Source: Pomphorhynchus laevis (lineage: Eukaryota > Acanthocephala > Palaeacanthocephala > Echinorhynchida > Pomphorhynchidae). From it: a DNA stretch of 64,000 nucleotides. Below the pieces are notes generated by a model, which saw only the letters and a list, made by a program, of their open reading frames with translations, ran no database searches and was not told the DNA's origin. This document shows positions 21,431 through 35,160 of the stretch, in pieces (the stretch's first letter is position 1; each line of letters starts with the position of its first letter). The stretch covers positions 42,541 through 106,540 of the forward strand of contig WNNJ02001735.1 in the NCBI GenBank assembly GCA_012934845.2. The letters are read 5' to 3'. Position numbers and translations under genes: made by a program.

Positions 21431-22003
21431 AGAGTCTTTGTATTTTATATTATTATAAATTAAATATAATGATAAATAAGAAATTAATAATTGTTAATAA
21501 AATTATAAAATTTTATATAATTTATATCAACTTAAAACTTAAAATTAAAAATTAAAATAAAAATCAATTTTTAGTAATTGACTAATAAATAATATAAAAT
21601 GTATTATAATTAGAATTAGATGTTTATCAGAACGAACTGCTATGCTTTAATAAACTTATACAATTTTACAACAGAAATAAAGATTATGATAAAAAAAATT
21701 GAAGATCCATTGGCGAATAGCATTTTTATGTCTGTAAAAAAGCTACAATAATTGCTTATAATTTATTAAAATAATATTAAATTTTGATCATTTGTAAAAA
21801 TGACGATAAAATTAATTATAAAATTAATTTATTAGATCATTTGTTATTTATCAACTCTTTAAATATGACATATTAGATGTGACACTAACTGAGTCTACGT
21901 ATTTAAATTAAAAATGATGCTAAATAAAATTTAAAATTGAAATTTAAAATAAAAGTAAGTGAACTGACTAATAAATAACAGACGTTGTATCAGAATAAGA
22001 ATT

Positions 22004-22080
22004 AAAGGTCATCAGGAGAAACTGCTATATTATCAGGTTTCGGATCCTATTCCTCGACCCAACATAACAGCGGGGCCAAA
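22004..22080 (-). other. PLE 3' structured motif
   Basis: Minus-strand copy; the outer stem is weakened (GGCCCC opposite GGATCC). The flanks match the PLE end at 42.6 kb. Confidence 0.6.
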
Positions 22081-25000
22081 CATGTGCTAATGACGTATTT
22101 CCTCTAATGAAATTTGATTATCAAGTATCTTATTCTAATCCAAAGTGCATTGCTTAATAAAAAAATTCCCGCTAATGATTTATTTTAATAAATAAATTGT
22201 TTATTTTAAATATTTTATTTCTAACTTATTTAATATAAATAGTTTATGCTTTGATTAACCATAACCCAAAATATCGAAAATTAATAAATAAAATCCATTC
22301 AGTAAAACTAAAGTAGCTATTTGATATCAGGATGAAGTTTCAAGTTGTTCATTATATCACATTAATGTGATATCAATGTGATATCACAATTAGTCCTAAA
22401 CAATAAATTAAGACATTGCATTCAAAATTTATCAACTTGAATTAATTTGGGTATGACTATCTTGAATATGACTATTTATATTTATATTTATAAAACAAAT
22501 ATGAATGTTTGTTCAACACTACAATGGTAATTTTATATTTATATTTTAATATAAATAATTGTACTTATATTTATTTATATATTTATACCGTAAATAAAAT
22601 AAATCTAAAAAATAAATATTTAAATGAAAGTCTATAAAGCTTGGAAATTTTGGCTTGGGATTTACATTTTAATAAAACATTAATGGTGAAAATTGCTTTA
22701 TGAATTTTCGGGGCACGCTATTGTAACCTCTTTCAAGTATATGTAAAGTTAATCTCCAATATACTGAACGGGTCATCAGCACAATATACCAAGCGGTTCA
22801 TCACATAAAAATATAATTTTCTTATAATTATTTCAAAATTATATTATTTCAAAATAACAATCCATTGGCGCAACATTATATTATGGATACGCTACTGTAG
22901 AATATTTAATCTATTGAGCAAATTTGTAAAGTTAACTTTCCATATGAAGCTTGTGAAAGAAATTGTGATTAATTTCCAGTCATTGAAAATGGCATCATGC
23001 TTATTGATTTGCCTACACAAAAATTTCCGTAAATTTATACGAAAGCGACTAATGTATTATTGCGCTTGATCCCTACATCATAAATATCAAAATGGATATA
23101 AATAATTTTATATGATTTTAATGTTAATTTGTATAAAAATATCTTTCATTAAATTTCTATAAATTTATCCGCTATTTTAAAAATATGTCCAACTCGTATT
23201 TTACATTCATTTTTGTGTGTAAAAAATTGAAATTTCGAAACAGAAAAAATCAGAAATTGCGAAAAATCAGAACTGCTCCTTAAATTTCGTTATTGATTTG
23301 TGTTCTGTGTTCATCATTCTTTGGTTAATTTTCAAAAATAGCGTTAATATTACTCTTATCTCCATGTAAATGTGTAGTTTCTGTTTTCAATCACAATTCG
23401 AAGTTCTCACTGTTGATTTTCAAAGACGTGAAATTCTTAACGAAAATGAATTAGCATGACTGATTAGGACCTGTAACAATACTCTGGAGATACACGAGAA
23501 ATTCTATATGAGAATTTGGAGCCTATAGTTTCAAACGCTAAATATAAATTTTATTAATTACATTTTCGTTTTTGGCTTTCATAATGAACATTGCACTATT
23601 GCCTTAGCGATAGAGCAATGTTCCACATAGATAATTGCTCTGTTGCCTTAGCGAATTGAATAATTTTTAAGAACTGGCATCTTATCAAATTATATTTTCT
23701 ACAAATGGGTAGAGATTATCAATCACTCGAAGTAAAACTTCTTGAACCTCTAAGCAAATAGCGAAAATACAGAAACATGCAACAGCAATATACCAACTGA
23801 AATAAATGGAGAAAGCGAATATTCTCTTGTGATAAAGAAATCTAAAATGCACATTGGCACTAGATCTATAAATATGAAATATTGGTTGTAGTATTTCAGA
23901 GTGCGGCTATAATCGATTCTGCTTTATATATACCTCTTCAAATAGGCATTTACGCTTTACCAAATTGTACTTATTTGCTATTGATGGATTGCATTACAAT
24001 TCAGCTTCAATTCAGCTGGTAAGATCATATTTAAACGTTTTTTTTCATTGCTAATACTGGAAAATAAAAATATTACCGGTAATTTATAATTTTTTTCAAG
24101 TTTTATAGTTGTAGATGTTCCTGATCACTGAGTGCATATCAAGAGGATAATACTTTCCAAAATATTCATGATTTTTCAAAAAGTCCAAATTTGACATGAT
24201 GAAGTTCCAATGTTTAATAATATGCTTTTAATTATCTTCTTTGCTTTGAATTATTCAAAGTAAAGAAGATAGCACGCATGAGAAATTTATCTTTAATTTT
24301 TTTTTATTTTACCTGAATTTCGGTGCATCCTTTCCAGATATCTCCGGCATAGATTTTGCTAATAACTTTTGTTATTAGTAATAAATTTCTAAACGAAATT
24401 CTAATTCTTTCACCAAAAGTTGTCTTAAATAAACCTAGAAATAAAAGCAATCGCATAATCACAAACTATTTATCAAAATTAAAATTGATAGGTAGGTTTT
24501 CAAATTAACAATTTCATATATGAATAAGATATTTATAATTTTCTTAAATCATAAATAAATAGCATAGCTAAAAATGATATTAAAGAGAAAAATATTTAAT
24601 GCCATGAATACAATTGCATTATGTATAATTAAGATTTTTTAATAATTAATAAAACAACAAAGAAAATTGGAATAAATGAGACCATAATTTTCAGATAACT
24701 TCAAGTAAAAGCGATTTTTACATCTAAGATCCTATTCACAAATGTGAGGTTCGATCTCTGCTGGAAACTCTAATGCGACAACTTATAGTTAAGCCATTTA
24801 ATGTCTATCACACGCTTAAATGATACGCCTAGTTTTGACATAAGGAACCCGCAGTTTATTCTCCTTAATTAGTCAAGTTACTTTCTTAATATTTTCATAT
24901 CGCCGTTTTGTATTAACCGGCATACCCCATGGGAAACAATAAGGAGACTAGCGATTCATATGAATTCTTAAATATTGAACAATAAATTACTCGCTATTTC

Positions 25001-25392
25001 TATATACTGAGTAAATTAACTAAATTTCGCTATTGAAATGGTGAAATTGGTTTCCGGATTTGACTTGAATAATTTTAAGAATATATCAAATGCTTGAACT
25101 TATTCAGTTTATTTAGTTTTTCAACAGATATTATTACGGAATGAATAAAGTAAAAACGTTCTACCGAGTTATATCCTCGTAAAAAAGTAATTTTTAACAA
25201 ATACATTTTACTATATCTTATAAAAATACAACAAATTTAATATGCATATCAAATAATATAACGAATAATAATATAAAAACATATTGTGTATTACGATAAT
25301 AATTAAAATAAATTAAATTAACATTTTTTTATTTAAAAAAATAAATTTCGTTAAGGATTTTTCCTATTCTTGGTCATAAATACCCGTCGATA
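22081..25392. other. AT-rich non-coding stretch
   Basis: No gene recognised. A small snap-back palindrome at 24234-24270 has arms ATCTTCTTTGCTTTGAAT with one mismatch. Confidence 0.4.
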
Positions 25393-25592
25393 CTACCGAA
25401 TAAAATTTAAGACAATTTGCAAATATTTCACAGTATCAGAATAACAGTATATAGTATTGAAAAATACAATACTTAAGAGAATCACAATAACTAATTTATG
25501 AACTAACAAACATTTATGAACTTCGGATGCGTCTTTGGTGTATCTGGGGCATCTCGGGACTAGTCTTCTTTTCAATAATACGGTACTTGTAG

Positions 25593-25918
25593 AAAATACT
25601 AAGATCTTAGTATTTGGACCTGATTTGGACCTCAGGTGTGCAGCATACCCTTGATGGCTCAATCACAAGGTGTCGAGTTGGTGTGTGCTTGTGATACCTG
25701 ATCCCTTAATAAGTTAGAAGGTGTTAAAGAATATACAGTGATTGCATATTTACTGATTGCACAAAATACTAAGATCTTAGTATTTGGACCTGATTTAGAC
25801 CTCAGGTGTGCAGCATACCCTTGATGGCTCAATCACAAGGTGTCGAGTTGGTGTGTGCTTGTGATACCTGATCCCTCAATAAGTTAGAAGGTGTTAAAGA
25901 ATATACAGTGATTGCACA
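25593..25918. repeat. Tandem duplication, about 170-bp unit
   Basis: Two near-identical copies starting AAAATACTAAGATCTTAG (25593 and 25763), each containing CAAGGTGTCGAGTTGG and ending in ACAGTGATTGCA. GC-richer than its flanks. A minus-strand open frame (25662-25393, 89 residues with one hydrophobic segment) starts in copy 1 and has no recognisable family. Confidence 0.85.
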
Positions 25919-26369
25919 TTTGAATGATCATTTTAATCTTCTGTTTGAATTCAATATTTTAAACTATCGAACACATCGAACGTACAGAGTACATCGAACG
26001 TATCATTAAAACTTCCTTGTAGTCGGTTTTCTTTCTTGGGTTGATTACTGTATGTAATCAACTATAGAATTTAATAAAACTATAATAATTTAATAAATAG
26101 GGCGTGATTTATTGTACGTGGGTTTTATTGAACGGCATACAACTGAATACTTAAACAATAGCACTCGACAATGATGGCACTCTTAATAATAGACTTGGAC
26201 ACGTTTCAAGGATCATCGTATCTAAACAAGATATTCTCGAATATATTCAAGTCGAATTCATATGCCCAGTTCACCGAAATGGGAAAACCTATGTATTGCA
26301 CTCGATGTGAAAAGAAAGATAATAGTTGATAAGTTTTATTATAGGTGAAGGCTGAAATTTTTAATCTCT

Positions 26370-26600
26370 AACTTTTTTGTTTGCTGGTTTTCCATAAATT
26401 GCGACCACCTGCGTCTTGGAAGTATTAAGAAGGATGTTAGATTGGACTAACTGAACTTTTAATCTTAAAAAGAACTGGCTGATTTTTTAGACAACATCAT
26501 TGCACCTGAGTTCTGAAAACAGGGCGGTGTTATCATCAGCATATACTACCAGATGGAGGCGGCTAAGTATATGAAGGGAGAGATGAGATTCGTTTGGTTC
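26370..26600 (-). pseudogene. LINE reverse transcriptase fragment (motif C region)
   Basis: Minus strand: HILSRLHLVVYADDNTALFS (motif C with YADD) and after a stop LLNTSKTQVVAIYGK (motif D, LNxxKTxVV). It is not close to the other RT families in this window, so it is a further LINE type. Confidence 0.65.
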
Positions 26601-29280
26601 ACATGTAATTGGGTATAGCAATCGCGTATCAGTTTCTAAAGTGTTATCCGAGCACCAAACTTATTATTTTTGAATTTTGGAACAGGATCAATAAATACTT
26701 ATTTATTTATATATTTCACTAGATGCCTCTAGTTTCATCGAAAAAAGTACAATTTGTTCATCAAATATGTTAATCAGAATAAAAAGTTCTTGACTTTTAC
26801 TTATGGTGCTAGCAGCAGCTATCGAAATATAAACGTAAATTACTGTTTTGATTGATCCTGAACACAAATTCGATATTGAACAATGAATTAACATCAGTTA
26901 TTTTTAAAAAATAATCTTTATTGTCGAATTTTATTTCGAATCAAGAAATTATCGTAAAATTATAAATTATAATAAACGATATATAATAATCGATATATTT
27001 AAATATCGTTTACTCAAAAGGTATGTTTAGCTTTATTAATTAAGCTAAATATGATAATCGTTCGGTAATCCTGCACTTTTTAAGAAATTCGCGGTAATTA
27101 TCAATTTTCCATCTAATGCAAAAGTTGTTCTTTAAACATATCATTATTACAAAATCATTAGTTACTAAACTAAAATTTAACTAACTTATATAAATTGAGT
27201 ATTTTAATATTTAGTTCAATAAATACTGTGCTATAGTGTATAATCATCTAGATGATTTATTAATATTTCATATTAAAATATTATTAAAATTTTCCAGTTA
27301 AATTTAATATTAATATTTCTCAATGTTCAAAATTTCAGCCAGTAATGCTTAGATAGTTTTTCAGCAGATTTTTAACTAATCCATTTAAAAATAAAGTCTA
27401 ATCTCATATATTATAAAATTATACCAAATTTATTAAATTTTCAATTTTTATGCAATGAAATAAATATTGCAAAACGTTGCAATAATGTTCTACGACAAAC
27501 ATCATTCAGTTATGTACACTTTTTTAATTTTTATTTATTGATGCAATTTAGATGTTGGTTATAAACTGTTGTGAGAAAACGTTTATTTTGTCGTTTATTT
27601 ATTCATTTAAAAATAGTGTTTAATTTAATTGATTTTAGCAAAATCAATTTTTTAGTCATTTAAAGTCTCATTGAATTATTTTTATTTTCAATATTGCGAG
27701 ATGAAAGTAGGTTTGTATTAACACATGCTGCTTCTTAATATTTAGAGGTCAATGCAGTTGTTAATTACATCTTCAATTTTTGTTGATCACAAAAATATTC
27801 TTAGAATTTAGTTTTTTAATATTTTTTTTTATTTACTGCTGAATCGTACAATCGCTGTGTGACGTTTTCAGTAGAGCTAACTAAGGACGCTATTGGGAAA
27901 TGCAACAACTTTATCTAAAATTTTATCGCCCATCTTCTCCCTTATTATGTGTACTCTAATGATTTCTTTTACTGGACGTTGTTTGTTTTTCTGCGTCTAC
28001 CTCATTTATTTTCTGTTTAAAAATTGCGTAATCTTTCTGTTCTCTTTTTTATATTCTATGCTGCCCTTACCATCCGCAGCGAAATTGTATTTTTCATTCT
28101 TCTTCTATCACATTTCAATTGATCTACTATTTCTATCGGATGTTGAATTTTTACACTGGCAAATTGATTTCATGATATCGCGCACACAATCTTGTGCTCT
28201 GATACATCACTAGAAGAAAAGCTAGGGAAAATAAATACTTCGACGAACATTTCTTAATCATCAATCCTGTCGATACAGCGATTCTTTAATAGTTCTTCTG
28301 GCCTGGTCGCTATTTTTTTTTAAAAACGAGTCCGTTTTAAAAGCCTGCTAATCCCCCAGTAAGTTCATTTCATTATCAAAATTCGTAGGTCTTCTACCTA
28401 GATTTGTCTTTAAATAACTTTTTTTAAGTTAAATATCGTATACTACCAATTTGATCACATAAATTTAATTTTTAAATTTTATTTTAAAGTTTATATTTCA
28501 TACATTTTAACTAAACAATTTTTTAATTTGTTAAAGTATATTAAAATGCGCTTTTTATTTTTCAATTACTTTTTGTATTTTCAAGATATGCTTTATTTTA
28601 TCAAAATACAAGTCCTGATAATGCTTTCCTTGTTGCTTACATTAATAACTTTAATAAAAGTGGAAAGCTTTGAATAGATTTGTTATATTCGTAATGCATT
28701 TTCTAATGCTTAAAAATCTTTTAAAATAACCGAGAATATTTGTTTAAAAAAGTATTTCACTTGAATAACTAAATTTTAATTACATTTTCGTAATAGTATT
28801 TTAATATGATTAACCGCACTATATGTTTGTAGTGAACATTTATAAAATTTAATCAATTTTTTTCCATTACAATGGAGAAAAATTGATATTATATTATTTA
28901 TAATATAATATTTATAATATGATATTATTATATTATCATATTATCTTAACAGTTCAACAGTTGACGAATAGTTTGCGTTTTTGACAATTTACTTGCTTCG
29001 ATACCCAATGTTATTTTGTTGATAGTTTAATCTATCAACAAAAATGCATATCTAGCAGCCACTGGTTATTTATAACATGTCTCCAACAGTCCAATTATAA
29101 TTTCATAACTGATTTAAATAGTATAAAAACTAGGAAGTTTGATCATTTATTCAAACATTATGATTTAACTTATTACCTAAATAAATATTTGACATTAAGC
29201 CATCCTCTTAATAAAATCCTTACTTGATTTTTCTGGTATTTGATGTAAACGTTCTCTGTTCAACATTTCTATTATTTCTT
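26601..29280. other. AT-rich non-coding stretch
   Basis: Nothing firm. 27893-28213 is an open hydrophobic frame without an ATG at its start and without family features. Confidence 0.35.
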
Positions 29281-29400
29281 CCAGTGGTCGGTTTGATATT
29301 ATCCTCGTGTGGTTATTTAAATCCTATCATCATCACTGGAAGACCAGTCATGGAAGACCAGGTCCACCATCATGGGTGGACCTCAAGTCCACCAATGAAA
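29281..29400 (+). repeat. Dispersed repeat, paired with 61731-61830 (-)
   Basis: Both share TGGTCGGTTTG, ATTATCCTCG, GTGGTT and AATCCTATCA. The copy here ends in a small palindrome, GGTCCACC/GGTGGACC. Confidence 0.55.
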
Positions 29401-30159
29401 AGTCAATTTTAACAATTCATTTTTTAAATAATTATGATAGAATAAGATTATAATTCCTAGCATTAACTAACTTAGTATTTTTGTTAGTCTATTTTTGATA
29501 ATCCGATTAATAAATGTATTAATAAATTTATTTTATTGAGTCAATTAATAAATTTATATTGTTTATTTTTGTTTATTTTTATTTCATGTTGAACGAGTTT
29601 TCAGATAAATTCTTAAAATAAAAAATCCTTTATATAAAAGGTAATTTTAAAATTATTTTTTATAATAATATAAAGGCTACACAATTGCCTTCAATATATT
29701 TCTTGTACAAATATTTGAATACATTTTAATATGGCATAAACATATAATTAAGATATTGCATCTTATGACATCATAATTATGACAACATCTTATCATAAGA
29801 TGAAATTAAGAAATTTAATATTAAGAAGTTTCATATTAATTAATTAAATTAATTTCATTAATTTCATTTCATATTAAGAAATGAAATTCTTAATTAATTT
29901 CTTAATTAATATAATTAAGAAATTCAAATATCGTTAATTTTACCAAATATATTTTTCACATTTTTCAAAATATTTTTATTTTTATATCACTGGTTATATG
30001 ATGCACAATTACCTTCAACACGTGACTGTTTATTGTATAAGAATCAAGGTTCAAAAATTTATTAGAAAAGGTAAACTTATTTAGAACCAAGGTTCAAAAG
30101 TCAGCTGTAGGATAGCTATAAGTAAGATATAAGATAAGTCAGCTATAATTGGGTTAATA

Positions 30160-30790
30160 TTACCACCCATTGGAACACCTTTTGTTTGTCTAAATATAAA
30201 ATGTCGCTACATTTAAATAATTTTGATTTATCAAAATATTTAATGATTATAATAATTAAATTTTTTCAGAATTTTATTCCTCTCGGAATTAGACTTAACT
30301 AAATAGATACAAACGCAGAAACAGTAAATCATATTCAAGTAGCCTTTGAATAAGGCTACTTGGATATGTTCCTTATAAACAAGAAAAATATGTTTGCATG
30401 ACATTCATGCATAAAACCGAGATTTTAGCTTATTATAATGTTATCATTGAATAATTGCGCAATTAAAGTAATAACGACAAATCTAGACAGCTAAAATGAA
30501 AAATTAAAATTATTTATTTAGATCTTTTGTATAAAATCGTTAACTTTGGAGCTGGATAAGTAAAAGAATTCGAAATAATCTATAATTATAATGTTATAAT
30601 AATGTTATAATTATTATAACATATGTATATATTTTTCCGAATATAAGATTTATTGATTTTTCTAAGGCATCTTTAATATCTGCTAAATCTAGATTTGTAT
30701 ACTAAAATCGTATGTATTTATATTTTGAAAATTTATTCCTTTTGTCTGTTCTAAAAATTCTATATTTATTTTATATTCTGCTAATATAAT
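30160..30790 (-). mobile_element. YIDD-type PLE fragment
   Basis: On the minus strand: EFLEQTKGINFQNINTYDFS near 30750-30700, then ACAAAAGGTGTTCCAATGGG (RT motif B, KGVPMGG) at about 30185-30165. Heavily decayed. Confidence 0.6.
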
Positions 30791-33700
30791 TCGTTTCTGT
30801 TAACGTAAAAATTTCCACTTTTGTCTTTATTGAAAGGTTTTCAGGAATTTTCAGTTTTCATATTTAATTTTTTCAAATAATTTTTATTGATTATTTTAAT
30901 TGTTATTCAAAATAATTATAAATAATAATTCATTATCAATTAATTATAAATTAATAAATCAAAATAAAATTCAAAGCCAATATTGAATATTAGATTTATT
31001 GTCATTTAGCATTCAAAATGCATTTCGTCCTAAATTTGTTAGTTACTTTTATTATGAAAAACCTTAAGTATTATTAGTTGCTAATATATGTTTCCAATCA
31101 AGGTAGATATGTGATCACTAAATTATTTTTATTTTTGTCGGCAGATAACTGCCGTCATTATTGATAATATAAATCAGAAAAGCTTTGATAAATCAGCATT
31201 ATGTTGCTTTCACATACAAAGCTCCAGGGCTTCCTTATACATAAAATCAGTCTGGCAATGTCAATCTTTGACAGATGAAAATTAAAAGAAAATCGGTTTC
31301 TACTTTTCTCCAGAAGTCTGATTGACTCGATGTTAATATGCACAAAGTATTCAATTTTCTGGCTATTAAAAGCCATCGATCGATATAGTCGATTTAAAAT
31401 AATCGTTTTATTTTATATATATGCTGATATAGAACGACGTTGTTTCTTCAATTTTTGTTTAAAATGCTTAAAAGTAAGGCTCCATTGCCATTTAGCTAAA
31501 CCAAATTAACTATCACTATAGGTCATATCACTATAGGTCACGCATTAATAATGGAGTTATAATTTGTGATATAATTCAGCATAATTAATGTATGTAACGA
31601 GATTATGGCCAATTTGAGACGATAAGGAACAATCCAGCACGTATGCATTCATTAAATCAAAACATGACAGAATGTTTTGCTAATATGCAATGAGTGGATC
31701 AAAAATGTCATTGTATCATATAAATGGTCAGAAATATGTATGTAGAATGTCATAACCACAATAATTTAACGACAAATATATAAATTAGTGTTTGATTCTT
31801 CAATGCCCAAAAATAGCAAGTTTCCCTTTTATAGGGTTCACAAATAGTGTAAAGTTTTTGCCAGCATATTTTATCACAAGATTCTATACAAGCATGGTTT
31901 CATTCAGTGGCATGAAATGTTTATGTTTATTTTATGTTCAGTGGCATCTTTCATCATGATTTTCTACTCATTCCATGAGTTACGCACAGCTGCTGACGCA
32001 TAGAGATAAATAATTTAATGATTAATATCCATTATTTCTTGATACTTTTCATGTTACGGCACACTCAACAAGCATAGCGCATTAAATTTATATTTCGATA
32101 GCTTCTGAATTTTTGAAAATCAATTTTTTACAAAATATAAAATATTTTATAATATAAAGTATTATAAAATTAACATATTATAATATATTATAATATATTA
32201 ATTAATATATTATATATTAATATTACAAGTAATATTTTATATTTTAAAATATTTATATTTTAATATTTGTATTTTTCAATATTTATAATATATTATATAT
32301 TAATATTATAAGTAATATTTTTTATTTTAAAATAATTATATTTATATTTTAAGCATAATAAGTGAATTTATTTTATTGCTCCTAATTAAATTAATGTTTT
32401 TTGTATATTTACGAGAGTAACACAATTGTTTTATTAATTGATTATATTTATATAATTAAAAAATATTTATTAATATAATATTAATATTATATAACATTAA
32501 TAATATCGAAAAGAACTGCATATTCTCGATGCATTCACGCAGCAATTAAAATTACATAATTGAAAGCATTACTACACATTAAGTAATATGCTAATCTAAC
32601 CATTCTTTGAACTTTATTTTGAGCAACAGACAAAAATAAAGATGAATAAAAAATCGGTTAAGGTCAAAAATATAAAAGTCAAAAGGCTTATATTAACTTT
32701 ATATATGAGCAAATGTATGTTTATATCACATATTCAATAATTCAAATTGTAGGTAAATACTTCTCTTTTCTTTGAAATTTTTAAAATATAAAATATTATT
32801 TCAAAAATAAACGAATAAAATATACCTTTTCTATCAAAATTGTCAGTAAAATATGAAATATTTTAAAATTATTATATTGTAATAAAATTATTTAAACTAA
32901 TAAAATTATTTATGAAATTTTTACATAGTTTATATTTATTTAGTTTTTAATTACATAATTTTTATTTTGAAAATCTTCTAAGATTTTTTGTTTCTATTCA
33001 TTATCTGAAATCAACGCATTCACATCCCCACAAAAATAAAAAAATATTTTTGATTTGGTAACTAACTTTTTAAGTAATTGATACCACGTACAGCTTGTGC
33101 CCAAATATATACGGTTTCTGTTTTCAACAATTGTTAGACACTAATTGTCTAACAATTGTCAGTCACTAGCTGGGGAAGATAACCTTCTGTATAAAGAGCA
33201 GTTATATTTCCGATTACAGCTTAAGGTTTACATCAACTAGCTTTCACCACAAAGCATGTAGTCATGGGTCAAAGTCACTATCCGAAAATGAATCTAGAAT
33301 ACTACATCAATAATATAACTTGCCAGTGTCATTTCATAGAGAGAGCAGGCATCGTTCACTGCTTGTATTGTTTTTCTGTTTAATTGAATGATGCAGTAAA
33401 AGCCTGAGAGTGTTACATCCTAAAATTATAGCTATATCGAGTTTTCGTGGAGAAATAGGCAGCAGGTTGCATATAATAAAATGTCAATCGAAACATGCTA
33501 GAGCAAAAGCTTAGTCAAAAGCTCAATCGAAATATCGACTGCTTTTTAAAAATCTGTAATTCTAGTAATTACTTGCACAGGCTGTTTATTTTGTCCGTGT
33601 TGTTCGAATAAAGCATGTTAATCTAAAAGAAGCGATTCGTTCATACAGAGTTCAGCTCTGCTGGTATAAAATTATCAGATAATATATCAGAGCATAGAAC

Positions 33701-34714
33701 AAGCAGAGATTTACACAAATCAGAAAACAGATACAAGGGGATATGTATCGTAAAATACATTGATATTTCGGTAGTAGCAGCAAAAACAACTAGCAGCCTT
33801 CAAGGAATTCGATGTGCATATTCGTTTTTATCCATACACACGTAAATATATACATGGGAGAAAGTGCACTATGTAGCATTGATGATTATGGTGTAGGCAG
33901 CAACATCCCCTAATGCAAAAACATTAGTCTTCTCGCACAGACGAACTTCTGTGCTCAAACTTAGTCGGGGTATTTACAACTATTTATTACAACTTAATCG
34001 AAATATACAATCTGCTACCAATAAATTATCATAAATGGAAACAGAATGCATAACGAAAGTTATTCTCAGTTTAAAGAAGGGTTTGTGTGTCAAAGATTTT
34101 TTGTTTTAATGGTCAAAACTTCGTTGCTATTTGGGCCGGTATTAGCGGTTTGATTGTACCTACATTTTTGTTTAAATTTTGTAATCGATTATATACGAAT
34201 ATATATATGATGTCTTCGTTTTGAATTGAACCAAGAATCAACGAAATTGGCAATCAACCAAGCAATATGGGTGTTTATGATGACCGTCTTTTAATCTGAA
34301 TTCCTAATATGAAATAAGCCCAAACTGGGTACAGATCTTAAAAGCACTTAATTAATCAATTTGAGTGCCCAAATTGTAGCCCTGTTATATAAGTTAACAT
34401 ATCCCCAAACTGATATGCTAACTTTTAGTTCTCATTGGTCGAAATTGTAGCTAAGTGATAATCTATCGAATAAACATTTTTAAACGAATAATCAATTTTA
34501 TTTTTAGTCCTACAGCTAAGGGTAACTCTTACATTTTAGTTGATATCTAAAATGTAATATATAAGTTTAGATAGTTGTGATATATTTTTGATAAAACCGC
34601 TTCTTTAACTGATATTTTTTTTGGAATTAAAAAATATTAAGTGTTTAAAAAATAATGTGTTTCTCCTTTAAGACAATTTTTGATAGAAATTAAAATTAAT
34701 TCTAATTATTTTGA
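30791..34714. other. AT-rich non-coding stretch
   Basis: No gene recognised on either strand. 33150-34300 is somewhat GC-richer. A snap-back palindrome lies at 33127-33159 (arms ACAATTGTTAGACA). A small minus-strand frame (31376-31158) has no recognisable family. Confidence 0.35.
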
Positions 34715-35160
34715 ACTGATAACGATAAAATATTTTTAAGTTAATAAATTATTTACAATAATTTGATTATTATTTGTTTATTTGATTATACTATAAATAA
34801 TAAATGATTACATTAAAGTTCAGTAATTTATTGCAAACAATTAATAAATTTGAACGACATATTTTCGTTCGAATTAAACGTATTTAGCCCCGCTAATATG
34901 TTGGGTCGAGGAATATTTGCCGAAACCTGATAGCATAGTAGTTCGTCCTGATGACCTCTAATTCTTATTCTGATACATCGTCTCTTATTTATTATTTAAT
35001 TCATAAAAATGACGTTTATTTTAAATTTCAATTTTTTACTTTAACTTATATAAGAATTTATTTATTATTTATGATTGTTTATTATTTATTATTTGATTAC
35101 TTAACCTGTATTTATGATTATTTTTAATTTCTTAATGTATACATAATTTGACAAATAAAA
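34715..35160 (+). repeat. PLE terminal region, inverted copy of 13.3-13.97 kb
   Basis: Carries the PLE 3' structured motif at 34884-34970 and matches the reverse complement of 13335-13965 along most of its length. The two ends are about 21 kb apart. Confidence 0.75.

Noticed and set aside
27893-28213. Hydrophobic 106-codon frame
   Set aside because: No ATG at its start, Phe/Leu-rich as expected from T-rich DNA, no recognisable motif and no linked exons.
34884-34970. Hammerhead ribozyme in the YIDD-type PLE 3' motif
   Set aside because: GAAAC and CTGATGA are present but in the wrong order, with too few bases between them for stems I and III. It is kept only as a structured motif of unknown type.
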